Below, one piece after another: positions 1-6,856 of a stretch of DNA of 44,076 bases. The position numbers and the translations under genes were made by a program. The notes below the pieces were generated by a model. That model worked only from the letters and a program-made list of their open reading frames with translations, did not search any database and was not told the DNA's origin. Origin of the DNA: JACDAN01 sp046714355. Lineage in GTDB: Bacteria; Actinomycetota; Thermoleophilia; Gaiellales; Gaiellaceae. Location of the stretch: positions 1 to 44,076 of the forward strand of contig JBKKAR010000080.1 in the NCBI GenBank assembly GCA_046714355.1, written 5' to 3'. Numbering within the stretch: the stretch's first letter is position 1; every line of letters begins with the position of its first letter.

Positions 1-357
1 TTCGCCAACCAGGTCCTCTCGGACGTGCCGTCCAACATGGATTACTCGTTCCGCGCGGGCCTCTTCATGGGCGACTACGACCAGGTCAGCTATCCGAACT
101 TCCCGCAGCTTCAGAATCACGGGGAGGCCCGGGAAGCGGTTGCGATCTGGACCGACGCAAGGAATGGGCGCGGTTCCGGCGCTCCGACCTCGTTCCAGGC
201 CGGACGGAACCCGGCCTGCGAGCAGGCAGACATGTTCATCGATTACTTCCATCCGCTCAAGAGCGACCACAGTGACTCGGTCAGCGAGAGCGAGGAGGAA
301 GCGTTTCTCGTCACTCCGTGCCCCGGTGATACCGGCGGACACGGAGACGACGACTAG
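1..357 (+). CDS. C-terminal end of a secreted sialidase-like (BNR/Asp-box) protein, partial
   Basis: The reading frame is open from the first base, so the gene starts before the window; 118 codons and the stop remain. The segment GDYDQVSYPN followed by AVAIWTDARNG is the kind of Asp/Trp/Arg-rich blade end seen in exo-sialidase-like BNR propeller proteins, which are normally exported and bind or cleave glycans. The last ~25 residues are acidic (SESEEEAF, then GDTGGHGDDD) and look like a disordered surface tail. A GTG at position 25 is an internal codon, not a likely start, because the frame upstream is coding in style. A strong hairpin follows the stop after 21 nt. The family call is moderate; enzymatic activity cannot be judged from this fragment. 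Confidence 0.6.
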   Translation, partial: FANQVLSDVPSNMDYSFRAGLFMGDYDQVSYPNFPQLQNHGEAREAVAIWTDARNGRGSGAPTSFQAGRNPACEQADMFIDYFHPLKSDHSDSVSESEEEAFLVTPCPGDTGGHGDDD

Positions 358-378
358 AGAGATCTAGTTCGCAGAGTT

Positions 379-408
379 GAGAAGGGCCGCCTCCGGGCGG
401 CCCTTCTC
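379..408. terminator. Perfect hairpin between convergent genes
   Basis: A 13-bp perfect stem (GAGAAGGGCCGCC, 379-391, with 396-408) closes a four-base loop (392-395). It lies between the stop of the sialidase-like gene (plus) and the stop of a minus-strand gene at 410. There is no U-tract on either side, which is common for terminators in high-GC actinobacteria; it can serve both strands. Confidence 0.75.
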
Positions 409-409
409 G

Positions 410-754
410 TCAAGGCGCGGCGCAGAGCAGCTGCGAGAAGTTGAGGCCGGCCCGGCTGCCCCTGGATCCGATTGCGACGATGCTCAACCCGCAGCGCTGG
501 GCCACGGGGAAGCGGACCGTGAAGATGCCGGCGCGCGAGGCCCGAACCCGCTTCGTCACATCGCCCGTGATCCGGATCATCTCGCCAGGCTTGAATCCTC
601 GGCCGGCGACGGTCAGCGGCTGCATGCTGGTCATCGCCAGCCGCGCGCGGCCATCGCTCTTCGTCGGCGCCGGAACAGACGGCGAGTCGTCGCCGGGGCT
701 CAGCGTCATAGAAGGGAGGCCGAAGAAAAGGACGATGAGTACGACGAGCGTCAT
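410..754 (-). CDS. Small exported protein, tandem paralog 2
   Basis: A 114-aa product with an N-terminal hydrophobic export signal (MTLVVLIVLFFGLPS). The mature part has a small beta-type domain with the motif PLTVAGRGFKPGEMIRI, three clustered Arg/Lys stretches and two cysteines, and it ends in LLCAAP. The upstream neighbour has exactly the same length and the same pattern (LTVNGFGFKPSEIVVVRV... ITCGPAP), so the pair arose by tandem duplication. The start at 754 was chosen because AGAAGGAGA lies just upstream and a signal peptide follows; the longer frame to 994 runs antisense through the paralog. The gap to the paralog is 19 nt, so they are probably co-transcribed. The GFKPGE pattern resembles Ig-like/TIG-type extracellular folds, but no function is assigned. 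Confidence 0.7.
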   Translation of the reverse strand: MTLVVLIVLFFGLPSMTLSPGDDSPSVPAPTKSDGRARLAMTSMQPLTVAGRGFKPGEMIRITGDVTKRVRASRAGIFTVRFPVAQRCGLSIVAIGSRGSRAGLNFSQLLCAAP

Positions 755-773
755 CCCGGTTTCAGGTCTCCTT

Positions 774-1118
774 CTAGGGCGCCGGCCCGCACGTGATCGG
801 GTGCACGGTGATTGATGCACGACTCCCCAGTGAGCCGGTGGCGCGCACGAAGTAAAAGCTGCAGCGGCCGATCTCCAGCGTTCGAAATCGTGCAACGAAT
901 CCGCCGCGTCTGCCAGCAGTGATGCGCTTGGAGCGTTGTGGGCTGCCGCGCACGCCAACGCGGACGACCACGATCTCCGAAGGCTTGAACCCAAACCCGT
1001 TCACCGTGAGCGGCGTGGTGTCGGCGAGGGCGACCGCGGGCCGGGCGCTCGTCGCGCCTGTCGCCAGGCCGGCGCAGGCAGAGGCGACCAGGCACGCGAG
1101 TAATGCGCTTCTGATCAC
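774..1118 (-). CDS. Small exported protein, tandem paralog 1
   Basis: A 114-aa product with a clear signal peptide: MIRSALLACLVASACAGLA, then an Ala-rich cleavage region near residue 25. The mature domain contains LTVNGFGFKPSEIVVV, a basic loop (RSKRITAGRRGG) and two cysteines (GRCSFYF and ITCGPAP) that could form a disulfide outside the cell. It is the first gene of a two-gene minus-strand unit, and its downstream neighbour (410-754) is a diverged copy of equal length. I do not recognise a named family; the FGFKPSE stretch is the most conserved block between the copies and probably marks the functional surface or core turn. The role is unknown, probably as a cell-surface or secreted protein. 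Confidence 0.72.
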   Translation of the reverse strand: MIRSALLACLVASACAGLATGATSARPAVALADTTPLTVNGFGFKPSEIVVVRVGVRGSPQRSKRITAGRRGGFVARFRTLEIGRCSFYFVRATGSLGSRASITVHPITCGPAP

Positions 1119-1145
1119 GGATCCAAGAGTATGCCAAACGCCCAG

Positions 1146-1213
1146 GATATAGTTGGCGATATGGAGCTGCTGGATATCCGCGCTGATATCTATATCTATT
1201 CTCGGTTGATATC
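1146..1213. promoter_or_regulatory. Cluster of GATAT/ATATC motifs in the 308-nt intergenic region
   Basis: The gap 1119-1426 separates divergent exported-protein genes and holds no convincing ORF. In this otherwise GC-rich sequence, GATAT occurs at 1146, 1158, 1173, 1185 and 1208, with a further TATATC at 1191; three of them are GATATC palindromes. Spacings of 12, 15 and 12 nt are close to helical. Such a cluster could be a regulator binding array or an AT-rich promoter zone for either flanking transcript. The remaining part of the gap (1214-1416) shows nothing I recognise before the GGGGAGGGGAGT ribosome-binding site of the gene at 1427. Confidence 0.35.
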
Positions 1214-1426
1214 AGTCCGTCGATTGTGCAAGATCCTGCGCTGAAGGTGGCAAAGGAGGTTTATCGCTTTCTGCTCCGGATGCCGTAGCATCTCCGGGCA
1301 CAGCTTGCCGAAGCGGCGGTTCGAGCCGACAGAAGCCTGAATGCGGAGCTTGTGCACCGGCTGGAGTGAAGCCTCGAAGACGAATCGAGCGTCCGACGAA
1401 GATGCTCGGCAAATGGGGAGGGGAGT

Positions 1427-4261
1427 ATGCGACGAAGAGTTGTGAGGCGCTGGTCCGTAGCGGCCGGCGTCCTCGCCTCGACGATGATCGTCGGGTTCTC
1501 GGCGTTCGTCCTGAACGGGGCAGCGCCGGCGGGGCCTGCTGTCGAGGCCGAAGGGATGCCTACCGCCTTGGCGGGGCATCTCGCCAAACTGAAGCAGGCC
1601 GTACCGGGTAACGGCGGCATGGCCAGCGAAGGACCCGGCGGGGCGGCTGATGCTGCGTACGTCCAGCGGGCCTATCCGGCCGACACCATCTCGCTTGCCG
1701 AAGCGGCCGGCGCCCGCAGTGCGTTCACCGCCTCGAAGGGACGACCGTTCCCGAGGGGCAAGGGCACGAAAGGCACCTGGGTCTCGGTGGGCCCGAGCCG
1801 GGCGCTGTATCCCGACTCGGAGTTCCTCAACTCGTTCCTGTACGTGCCGAACGCCTATGTGGCAGGTGGCCGTACGACGTCGATCGCGATCAGCGATACC
1901 TGCAATCCGGGTAACTGCAGGCTCTACATCACGCCTGCGGGCGGCGGGATCTGGACGACGAGGAACGGTCTCGCGGGAACACCGCACTGGGAGTACCTCG
2001 GAGGCCCGCTCGGAATCAACTCCGCCGGCGCCGTCACGATTGACCCGAACGATTCCTCGGGAAAGACGGTCTACGTCGGCACGGGCGAGGCGAACATCTG
2101 CGGCTCCGGCTGCGTGGCCGGCGTCGGCATCTACAAGTCGACGGACGGCGGCCAGTCGTGGACAGGGCCGCTCGGCGGCTCCGCAACCGACACCGGTAAC
2201 CCGCTGGCCGGAAAGGGCGTCGGCGCGATCGTGATCAAGCCGGGCAGCCCGAACACGATCTATGCGGGAACGACGACAGCGCTGCGCGGCATGTCCGAGT
2301 CCTGTTGCGTCGGCGTGACCCGGCCGGTGCCGGGCGCGGCGAAGTGGGGCCTGTACAAGTCGACGAACGGCGGTGCCACGTGGAACTTCGTCCACAACGG
2401 CTCCGCGAATGCAGCCGACTGCACCGGGTCTCTCGCGGAGTTCCAGAACGGGGCGACCTGCTCGCCCCGCGGCGTCCGCCACGTGAAGCTCGACCCGACG
2501 AACCCGGAGATCCTCTACGCGTCTTCGTACGCACGCGGCGTCTGGCGGTCGTCCGACGGCGGCGCCACGTGGACGCAAATCAAGCCGTCCTTGAATGCCG
2601 CCGTGATCCAGACCCGCGCGGCCATCGACGTGACGAAGATCGCCAACGGCAAGACCCGCATGTATGTGTACGAGGGCAACATCGGTAACCCGTACTCGCG
2701 GCTCTTCCGTAGCGACGACGTCTCGACCGGCGCACCGGTCTTCGCAGACCTCACGAGTCCGAGCACGGCGTCGCCGGGCTACGCGACGTTCAACCTGTGC
2801 GGAGGTCAGTGCTGGTACGACATGTTCGTCTACACGCCCAAGGGCCATCCCGACATGGTCTACGCGGGCGGCTCGTACTCGTACGGTGAGAACATCGCCA
2901 ACAAGCGAGGCGTGATCCTCTCTACCGACGCGGGTGTGAGCGGAACGGACATGACGTTCGACGGGACCGATTCGCTGCACCCGAACGGGTTGCATCCGGA
3001 TCAGCACGCGATCGTCACGAATCCGAACAACCCGCTCCAGTTCTTCGAGACGAACGACGGCGGCGTCATGCGGTCGAGCGGCGACCTCGTCGATCGCTCG
3101 TCCTGGTGCGATGACCCGAATCGCGGGTTGAACCCCGTCGACAAGGCTCGCTGCCAGCAGATGCTCTCGGCGATCCCGTCGAGGCTCGCGGGCATCAACG
3201 ACGGCCTGTCGACGCTGCAGTGGATCAAGGTGAAGGCCAGCCCGCACAACCCGCAGCTGCTCACGGGCGGGACGCAGGACAACGGCACTTGGGAGACGCC
3301 GGGGAACCCCGTGAAGTGGGAGAACACGATGATCGGCGACGGCGGCTGGCCGGGCTTTGACGTCGCTCTTCCGGACTTCCGTTTCCACTCGTTCTTCGAC
3401 GTGTCGCCCGAGGTCAACTTCGAAGGCGGCAACATCGCCACGTGGATCTGGGTCGCCGACCCGCTCTTCGGGCATGGCGGCTCGAACTTCTACTCGCCGA
3501 TCATCAGCGACCCGGTGAACAGCGGCTGGATGTTCGCAGGCACCGCTCGCACGGCGTATCGGACGAAGACCCACGGCCTCGGCACGATGACCATGGCGGA
3601 GGCCCAGCAGCACTGCAACACGTGGACAGGCGATTTCACCGTCGTCTGTGGAGACTGGGCCGAGCTCGGCCCAGTCCGGTTGACCGACGCCGCATGGGGT
3701 GATCGGGCAGGCGGCAACGTCGCCGCGGTCGAGCGGACCGCAGCCGACTCGTCGTCGGCCTGGGCCGGAACGTCGAGGGGTCGTGTCTTCATCACGAAGA
3801 ACGTCGGCGCGGACCCGGCTAGTGCGGTCACGTGGACGCGTCTGGACGACGACACGGCCATCGATCCGGGCCGCTTCGTCTCGAGCATCCACGTGGACCC
3901 GTCGAACGGTAACCACGCGTGGATCTCGTACAGCGGTTACGGCGTGAACACGCCGGGCACGCCCGCGCACATCGTCGAGATCACGTACAACCCGGCGACT
4001 GGCACTTCCGTGTGGGTCGACCGGTCGTACGACTTCGGCGACATGCCGGTCAACGACCTCGTCCGTGACGACGTCACGGGCGATCTCTACGCTGCGACAG
4101 ACTTCGGCGTCTTGCGCCTCGCGAACGGCACCACGACGTGGACGAAGTCCGCGCCGGGCCTGCCGAACGTCGAGGTGACGAGCCTGGAGATCCTCCCGAG
4201 CGAGCGCATTCTGTACGGCGCCACGCACGGGCTCAGCACCTGGCGGCTGAACCTCGCCTGA
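1427..4261 (+). CDS. Large secreted BNR-repeat beta-propeller protein (sialidase/xyloglucanase-like fold)
   Basis: A 944-aa product. Residues ~8-32 form a hydrophobic signal segment (VAAGVLASTMIVGFSAFV) after a basic N-terminus, so it is exported or membrane-anchored. Asp-box repeats are plain: YKSTDGGQSW near residue 235, YKSTNGGATW near 310 and WRSSDGGATW near 373, with weaker ones later (FETNDGGVM). These loops mark beta-propeller blades in sialidases, sortilin/VPS10 proteins and reducing-end xyloglucanases. Several Cys pairs (CNPGNC, CGSGC, CCVG) fit an extracellular protein. The ATG is preceded by GGGGAGG. It stands alone with a strong terminator behind it. The substrate is unknown; many actinobacterial members have no proven enzyme activity and may act in adhesion or glycan binding. 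Confidence 0.85.
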   Translation: MRRRVVRRWSVAAGVLASTMIVGFSAFVLNGAAPAGPAVEAEGMPTALAGHLAKLKQAVPGNGGMASEGPGGAADAAYVQRAYPADTISLAEAAGARSAFTASKGRPFPRGKGTKGTWVSVGPSRALYPDSEFLNSFLYVPNAYVAGGRTTSIAISDTCNPGNCRLYITPAGGGIWTTRNGLAGTPHWEYLGGPLGINSAGAVTIDPNDSSGKTVYVGTGEANICGSGCVAGVGIYKSTDGGQSWTGPLGGSATDTGNPLAGKGVGAIVIKPGSPNTIYAGTTTALRGMSESCCVGVTRPVPGAAKWGLYKSTNGGATWNFVHNGSANAADCTGSLAEFQNGATCSPRGVRHVKLDPTNPEILYASSYARGVWRSSDGGATWTQIKPSLNAAVIQTRAAIDVTKIANGKTRMYVYEGNIGNPYSRLFRSDDVSTGAPVFADLTSPSTASPGYATFNLCGGQCWYDMFVYTPKGHPDMVYAGGSYSYGENIANKRGVILSTDAGVSGTDMTFDGTDSLHPNGLHPDQHAIVTNPNNPLQFFETNDGGVMRSSGDLVDRSSWCDDPNRGLNPVDKARCQQMLSAIPSRLAGINDGLSTLQWIKVKASPHNPQLLTGGTQDNGTWETPGNPVKWENTMIGDGGWPGFDVALPDFRFHSFFDVSPEVNFEGGNIATWIWVADPLFGHGGSNFYSPIISDPVNSGWMFAGTARTAYRTKTHGLGTMTMAEAQQHCNTWTGDFTVVCGDWAELGPVRLTDAAWGDRAGGNVAAVERTAADSSSAWAGTSRGRVFITKNVGADPASAVTWTRLDDDTAIDPGRFVSSIHVDPSNGNHAWISYSGYGVNTPGTPAHIVEITYNPATGTSVWVDRSYDFGDMPVNDLVRDDVTGDLYAATDFGVLRLANGTTTWTKSAPGLPNVEVTSLEILPSERILYGATHGLSTWRLNLA

Positions 4262-4269
4262 TACGACTC

Positions 4270-4301
4270 GGAGGAGGGGCTGCAACTGCAGCCCCTCCTC
4301 C
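4270..4301 (+). terminator. Terminator of the BNR-protein gene
   Basis: A 15-bp perfect stem (GGAGGAGGGGCTGCA, 4270-4284, with 4287-4301) has a two-base loop and is followed by TGTTTCG. It starts 8 nt after the stop codon. The minus-strand lipA operon ends 20 nt away (4322), so the hairpin may stop both converging transcripts. Confidence 0.85.
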
Positions 4302-4321
4302 TGTTTCGTGATCTAGCGGTC

Positions 4322-5242
4322 CTAGTAGGCGAGAACGCCGCGGCCGGTCTCGGCCGCGTGACGCTGCTCGTCCGCCCGATAGCTCGAGCGGACGAGCGGG
4401 CCGCTGAAGACGGAGCCGAACCCCAGCGCCTCGCCCTGCTCGCGGAACCAGCGGAACTCGTCCGGGTGGACCCAGCGAGCGATCTTCGCGTGCTTCTTCG
4501 ACGGCTGGAGGTACTGGCCGATCGTGACGACGTCGACGCCGTTCGCCCGCAAGTCGCGCATGGTCTCGACGACCTCGTCGTTCCTCTCCCCCAGCCCGAC
4601 GATGATCCCGGACTTCGTCATGACGGGATAGTCGGCGAGCTCCTTGGCGCGTCGAAGCAGCCAGAGCGCCTTGTCGAACGAGGCCTTCGCCCCGCGCATC
4701 CGGGCGTGGAGGCGGCGGACGGTCTCGATGTTGTGATTGAAGACCTCGGGCCGCTCGGCGAGGACCGTGCGAAGCGCCCGTTCCTCGACCCCCAGGAAGT
4801 CCGGTGTCAGCACCTCGACGCCCGCGGCCGGGAGCTTGTGCTTCAGGGCTCGGATCGTGGCGGCGAAGTGACCGGCGCCGCGGTCGGGAAGGTCGTCCCG
4901 GTCGACGGAGGTGACGACGACGTGGTGGAGCTTCATCTGCGCGGCGGCGTTCGCGAGCCGAAGCGGCTCGAGCGGATCCGGGGGGTGCTCCGGTTTCCCC
5001 GAGTGGACATAGCAGTAACGGCAGGCGCGGGTGCAGGTGTCTCCGAGGATCTGGAACGTCGCCGTCCCCCGCCCCCAGCACTCCGAGATGTTGGGGCAGC
5101 GCGCCTCTTCGCAAACGGTGTGCAGGCTCGCGCCGTGGATCAGCTCTTTGACGTCGAAGTACTGCGAGTCCTGGCTCGGCGCCCGAACCTTCATCCACGG
5201 AGGGCGCCGCGGGGGATCAGTTACGGGCAGGGATTGTTGCAT
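4322..5242 (-). CDS. lipA: Lipoyl synthase
   Basis: This radical-SAM enzyme inserts two sulfur atoms into octanoyl groups on lipoyl domains, here most likely on the E2 protein encoded upstream. The 306-aa product has both iron-sulfur cluster motifs of the family: the auxiliary cluster CX4CX5C (Cys44, Cys49, Cys55) and the radical-SAM CX3CX2C (Cys70, Cys74, Cys77), plus the C-terminal Arg-Ser-Ser near residue 286 that ligates the auxiliary cluster. Motifs TSVDRDDLPDRGA, FNHNIETV and MTKSGIIVGLGE are typical. The start at 5242 (MQQSLPV) gives the normal family length; the upstream extension in frame is antisense-like. It is the last gene of the dehydrogenase/lipoate operon, 10 nt after the lipoprotein gene. 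Confidence 0.97.
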   Translation of the reverse strand: MQQSLPVTDPPRRPPWMKVRAPSQDSQYFDVKELIHGASLHTVCEEARCPNISECWGRGTATFQILGDTCTRACRYCYVHSGKPEHPPDPLEPLRLANAAAQMKLHHVVVTSVDRDDLPDRGAGHFAATIRALKHKLPAAGVEVLTPDFLGVEERALRTVLAERPEVFNHNIETVRRLHARMRGAKASFDKALWLLRRAKELADYPVMTKSGIIVGLGERNDEVVETMRDLRANGVDVVTIGQYLQPSKKHAKIARWVHPDEFRWFREQGEALGFGSVFSGPLVRSSYRADEQRHAAETGRGVLAY

Positions 5243-5252
5243 CCTGGTGAGT

Positions 5253-5723
5253 CTAGGGTCGGCTGGTGAGGTCGTAGCCTTTTTTGTCAAAAGCTGCAAG
5301 GGCCGAAGACAGAGCCTTCGCGGCCCGGGACCGTTGCAGCTGCACCTGCATAGTCGCAAGGTTCTTGGGCCGACGCCCGCCGGGCTGACGCTCGTAGGAA
5401 CCGATCAAACGCGACAGTTTTCGGATCGCGAGGACAAGACTCTGATGCTCCGGTCGTATCTCCGTCGGAGTTTCCACTTGCTCGAGGGCATCGGCAGAGT
5501 TCGTGATCCGCTCGCGCAGGTACACGATCCGCGCGTCGGCCAGCACCGGAGTAGGGGCCTGCCTGATTCGCGGGATGTGGCGGGCGAGATCCTGAGCAAA
5601 CAGTTTGAGAATCGGCGCCGCTTGCTCGATGTACTCCTGCTTGGTCGGCGGACTGTCGCCACCGCACCCGGAAAGGAGAGCCAGGGCTGCGAGCAGTCCG
5701 GCGATGATGCCTGCCCATCTCAT
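5253..5723 (-). CDS. Predicted lipoprotein of unknown function, between lipB and lipA
   Basis: A 156-aa product with a type II signal peptide: hydrophobic residues 4-17 and the lipobox LLSGC with Cys20 as the lipidation site, followed by GGDSPPT. The rest is mostly helical and amphipathic (residues ~28-150), rich in Arg, Leu and Ala, and ends DKKGYDLTSRP. The ATG overlaps the lipB stop as ATGA (5720-5723), so translation is coupled, and lipA follows after 10 nt. I do not recognise the family; similar short helical lipoproteins occur in related actinobacteria. Its fixed place between two lipoate genes may reflect operon packing rather than a lipoate role. Confidence that the gene is real is high because of the lipobox and overlap. 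Confidence 0.8.
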   Translation of the reverse strand: MRWAGIIAGLLAALALLSGCGGDSPPTKQEYIEQAAPILKLFAQDLARHIPRIRQAPTPVLADARIVYLRERITNSADALEQVETPTEIRPEHQSLVLAIRKLSRLIGSYERQPGGRRPKNLATMQVQLQRSRAAKALSSALAAFDKKGYDLTSRP

Positions 5724-6433
5724 CGGCGAGCCGCGAGTTGCGCCTGCAGGGGCTGTCCGCGCATCCGGTGGCGCTCGTCGGCGGGCAGCTCTTCGAGGTC
5801 CAGCCCGAAGACCTCCTCCAGCGCGGCGACGGCGTGCGGCCTCACCTCGTCGACGGGCACCGGCCGCTCGAGCTCGCGCGCCAGCGTCGTGAACGCGGCG
5901 TCCTCGAGCCCGCAAGCGGTGATCCAGTTGGTGAACGGTGCCGGATCCAGATCCACGTTCAGCGCGTAGCCGTGCGTGGTCACCCACTTCGAGATATGAA
6001 CCCCGATCGAGGCGATCTTGCGCGGAGGCCGCTCCAGCCAGATCCCGGTCAGGCCCTCTATTCGCGTCGCCTCGACGCCGACCGCCCCGATCGTGCGGAT
6101 CAGCGCCTCCTCGAGGTCGCGGCAGTAGCGCTTGACGTCCCGTCCGTGGCGGGTGAGGTCGAGGATGGGGTAGCAGACGAGCTGTCCCGGCCCGTGATAC
6201 GTCGACTTCCCGCCCCTGTCCGTCTCGACGATCTCGACGTCGGCTCCCTCCGGGACATGCAGCTCAGCCTCCTCGGTGCGGCGCCCGAGGGTGATCACCG
6301 GCGGGTGCTCGAGCAGGACGACCGTGTCCGGGATCGCTCGCTGCGACACGGCTCCGGCAAGGGAGCGCTGGAGCTCCCAGGCCTCGAGGTAGGGCACTTG
6401 GCCGAGGTTGAGGACGTAGGCGTCTCGCGTCAT
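5720..6433 (-). CDS. lipB: Octanoyl-[ACP]-protein octanoyltransferase
   Basis: The enzyme moves octanoate from acyl carrier protein to the lysine of lipoyl domains, the step before LipA. The 237-aa product contains the signature RGGKSTYHGPGQLVCYP (residues ~73-89), the catalytic lysine in KIASIGVHIS (Lys139) and the catalytic cysteine in NWITACGLED (Cys174). The start at 6433 overlaps the stop of the preceding GFA-family gene as ATGA. The longer open frame toward 6586 is only the antisense of that gene. With lipA downstream and E2 upstream, the operon contains the whole de novo lipoylation route for the dehydrogenase complex. Confidence 0.97.
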   Translation of the reverse strand: MTRDAYVLNLGQVPYLEAWELQRSLAGAVSQRAIPDTVVLLEHPPVITLGRRTEEAELHVPEGADVEIVETDRGGKSTYHGPGQLVCYPILDLTRHGRDVKRYCRDLEEALIRTIGAVGVEATRIEGLTGIWLERPPRKIASIGVHISKWVTTHGYALNVDLDPAPFTNWITACGLEDAAFTTLARELERPVPVDEVRPHAVAALEEVFGLDLEELPADERHRMRGQPLQAQLAARR

Positions 6434-6831
6434 CAGGACCCTCGGATCTCGTAGCGCGGGAGATCGTCGTTCGGCAGCGTCTCCCAGGCTGCGACCGATT
6501 GGACGAAGATGTGCGACTCCGGTCGCTGCTCCAGTCCTTCGTCGATCGCGCTGAGCCGGACGCTCACCTGTTCGGCCTCGGGCCACCCGCCACCGAAGAG
6601 GTTCGATCCGCAGGCGCGGCAGAAGCTCTTTGCGCTCCCTTCGTGCGGCTGGAAGGTCTCGATCAGCTTTCGGCCCTCGAGCACCCGGATGTCCTCCGTG
6701 CGCGCTCGTCCGTTTGCGGTTCCCACGCCACCCGAGATCTTCTTGCAGGTCGCGCAGTGGCAGAAAGACGCGCTAAGGAACGGGCCGGACACCTCGAACT
6801 GGACGCCGCCGCAGAAGCAGCTGCCGCGCAA
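6433..6831 (-). CDS. GFA-family (glutathione-dependent formaldehyde-activating enzyme-like) zinc protein
   Basis: A 132-aa product with the conserved zinc cysteines of the GFA/CENP-V fold: Cys5 and Cys7 (GSCFCGGV), Cys24, Cys26 and Cys29 (FCHCATC), and Cys71 and Cys74 (FCRACGSNLF). Family members bind zinc; most have no proven substrate, and glutathione chemistry is not general in actinobacteria, so the historical name should not be read as a function. The start is a TTG at 6831: an in-frame TAG lies directly before it and an AGGAG is correctly spaced upstream, so no earlier start is possible. That AGGAG lies inside a near-perfect palindrome (6831-6856), which could mask it. Its stop overlaps the lipB start. 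Confidence 0.88.
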   Translation of the reverse strand: MRGSCFCGGVQFEVSGPFLSASFCHCATCKKISGGVGTANGRARTEDIRVLEGRKLIETFQPHEGSAKSFCRACGSNLFGGGWPEAEQVSVRLSAIDEGLEQRPESHIFVQSVAAWETLPNDDLPRYEIRGS

Positions 6832-6856
6832 CTAGTGCTCCTGAAGGGGCACTAGT
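6831..6856. repeat. 26-nt near-perfect palindrome spanning E2 stop to GFA start
   Basis: Arms ACTAGTGCTCCT (6831-6842) and AGGGGCACTAGT (6845-6856) pair over 12 bp with one T-G wobble and a two-base centre. The palindrome contains the E2 stop codon, the Shine-Dalgarno AGGAG of the GFA gene (on the minus strand) and touches its TTG start. Its ends match the ends of the longer element at 16885-17050 (AGTGCCCCT...AGGGGCACT), so it may be a minimal or core-deleted copy of that element. Confidence 0.6.

Noticed and set aside
1196..4285. A 1029-aa open frame on the minus strand
   Set aside because: It lies antisense to the clear BNR-repeat gene, is extremely rich in Arg/Val/Asp without domain features, and results from the high GC content.
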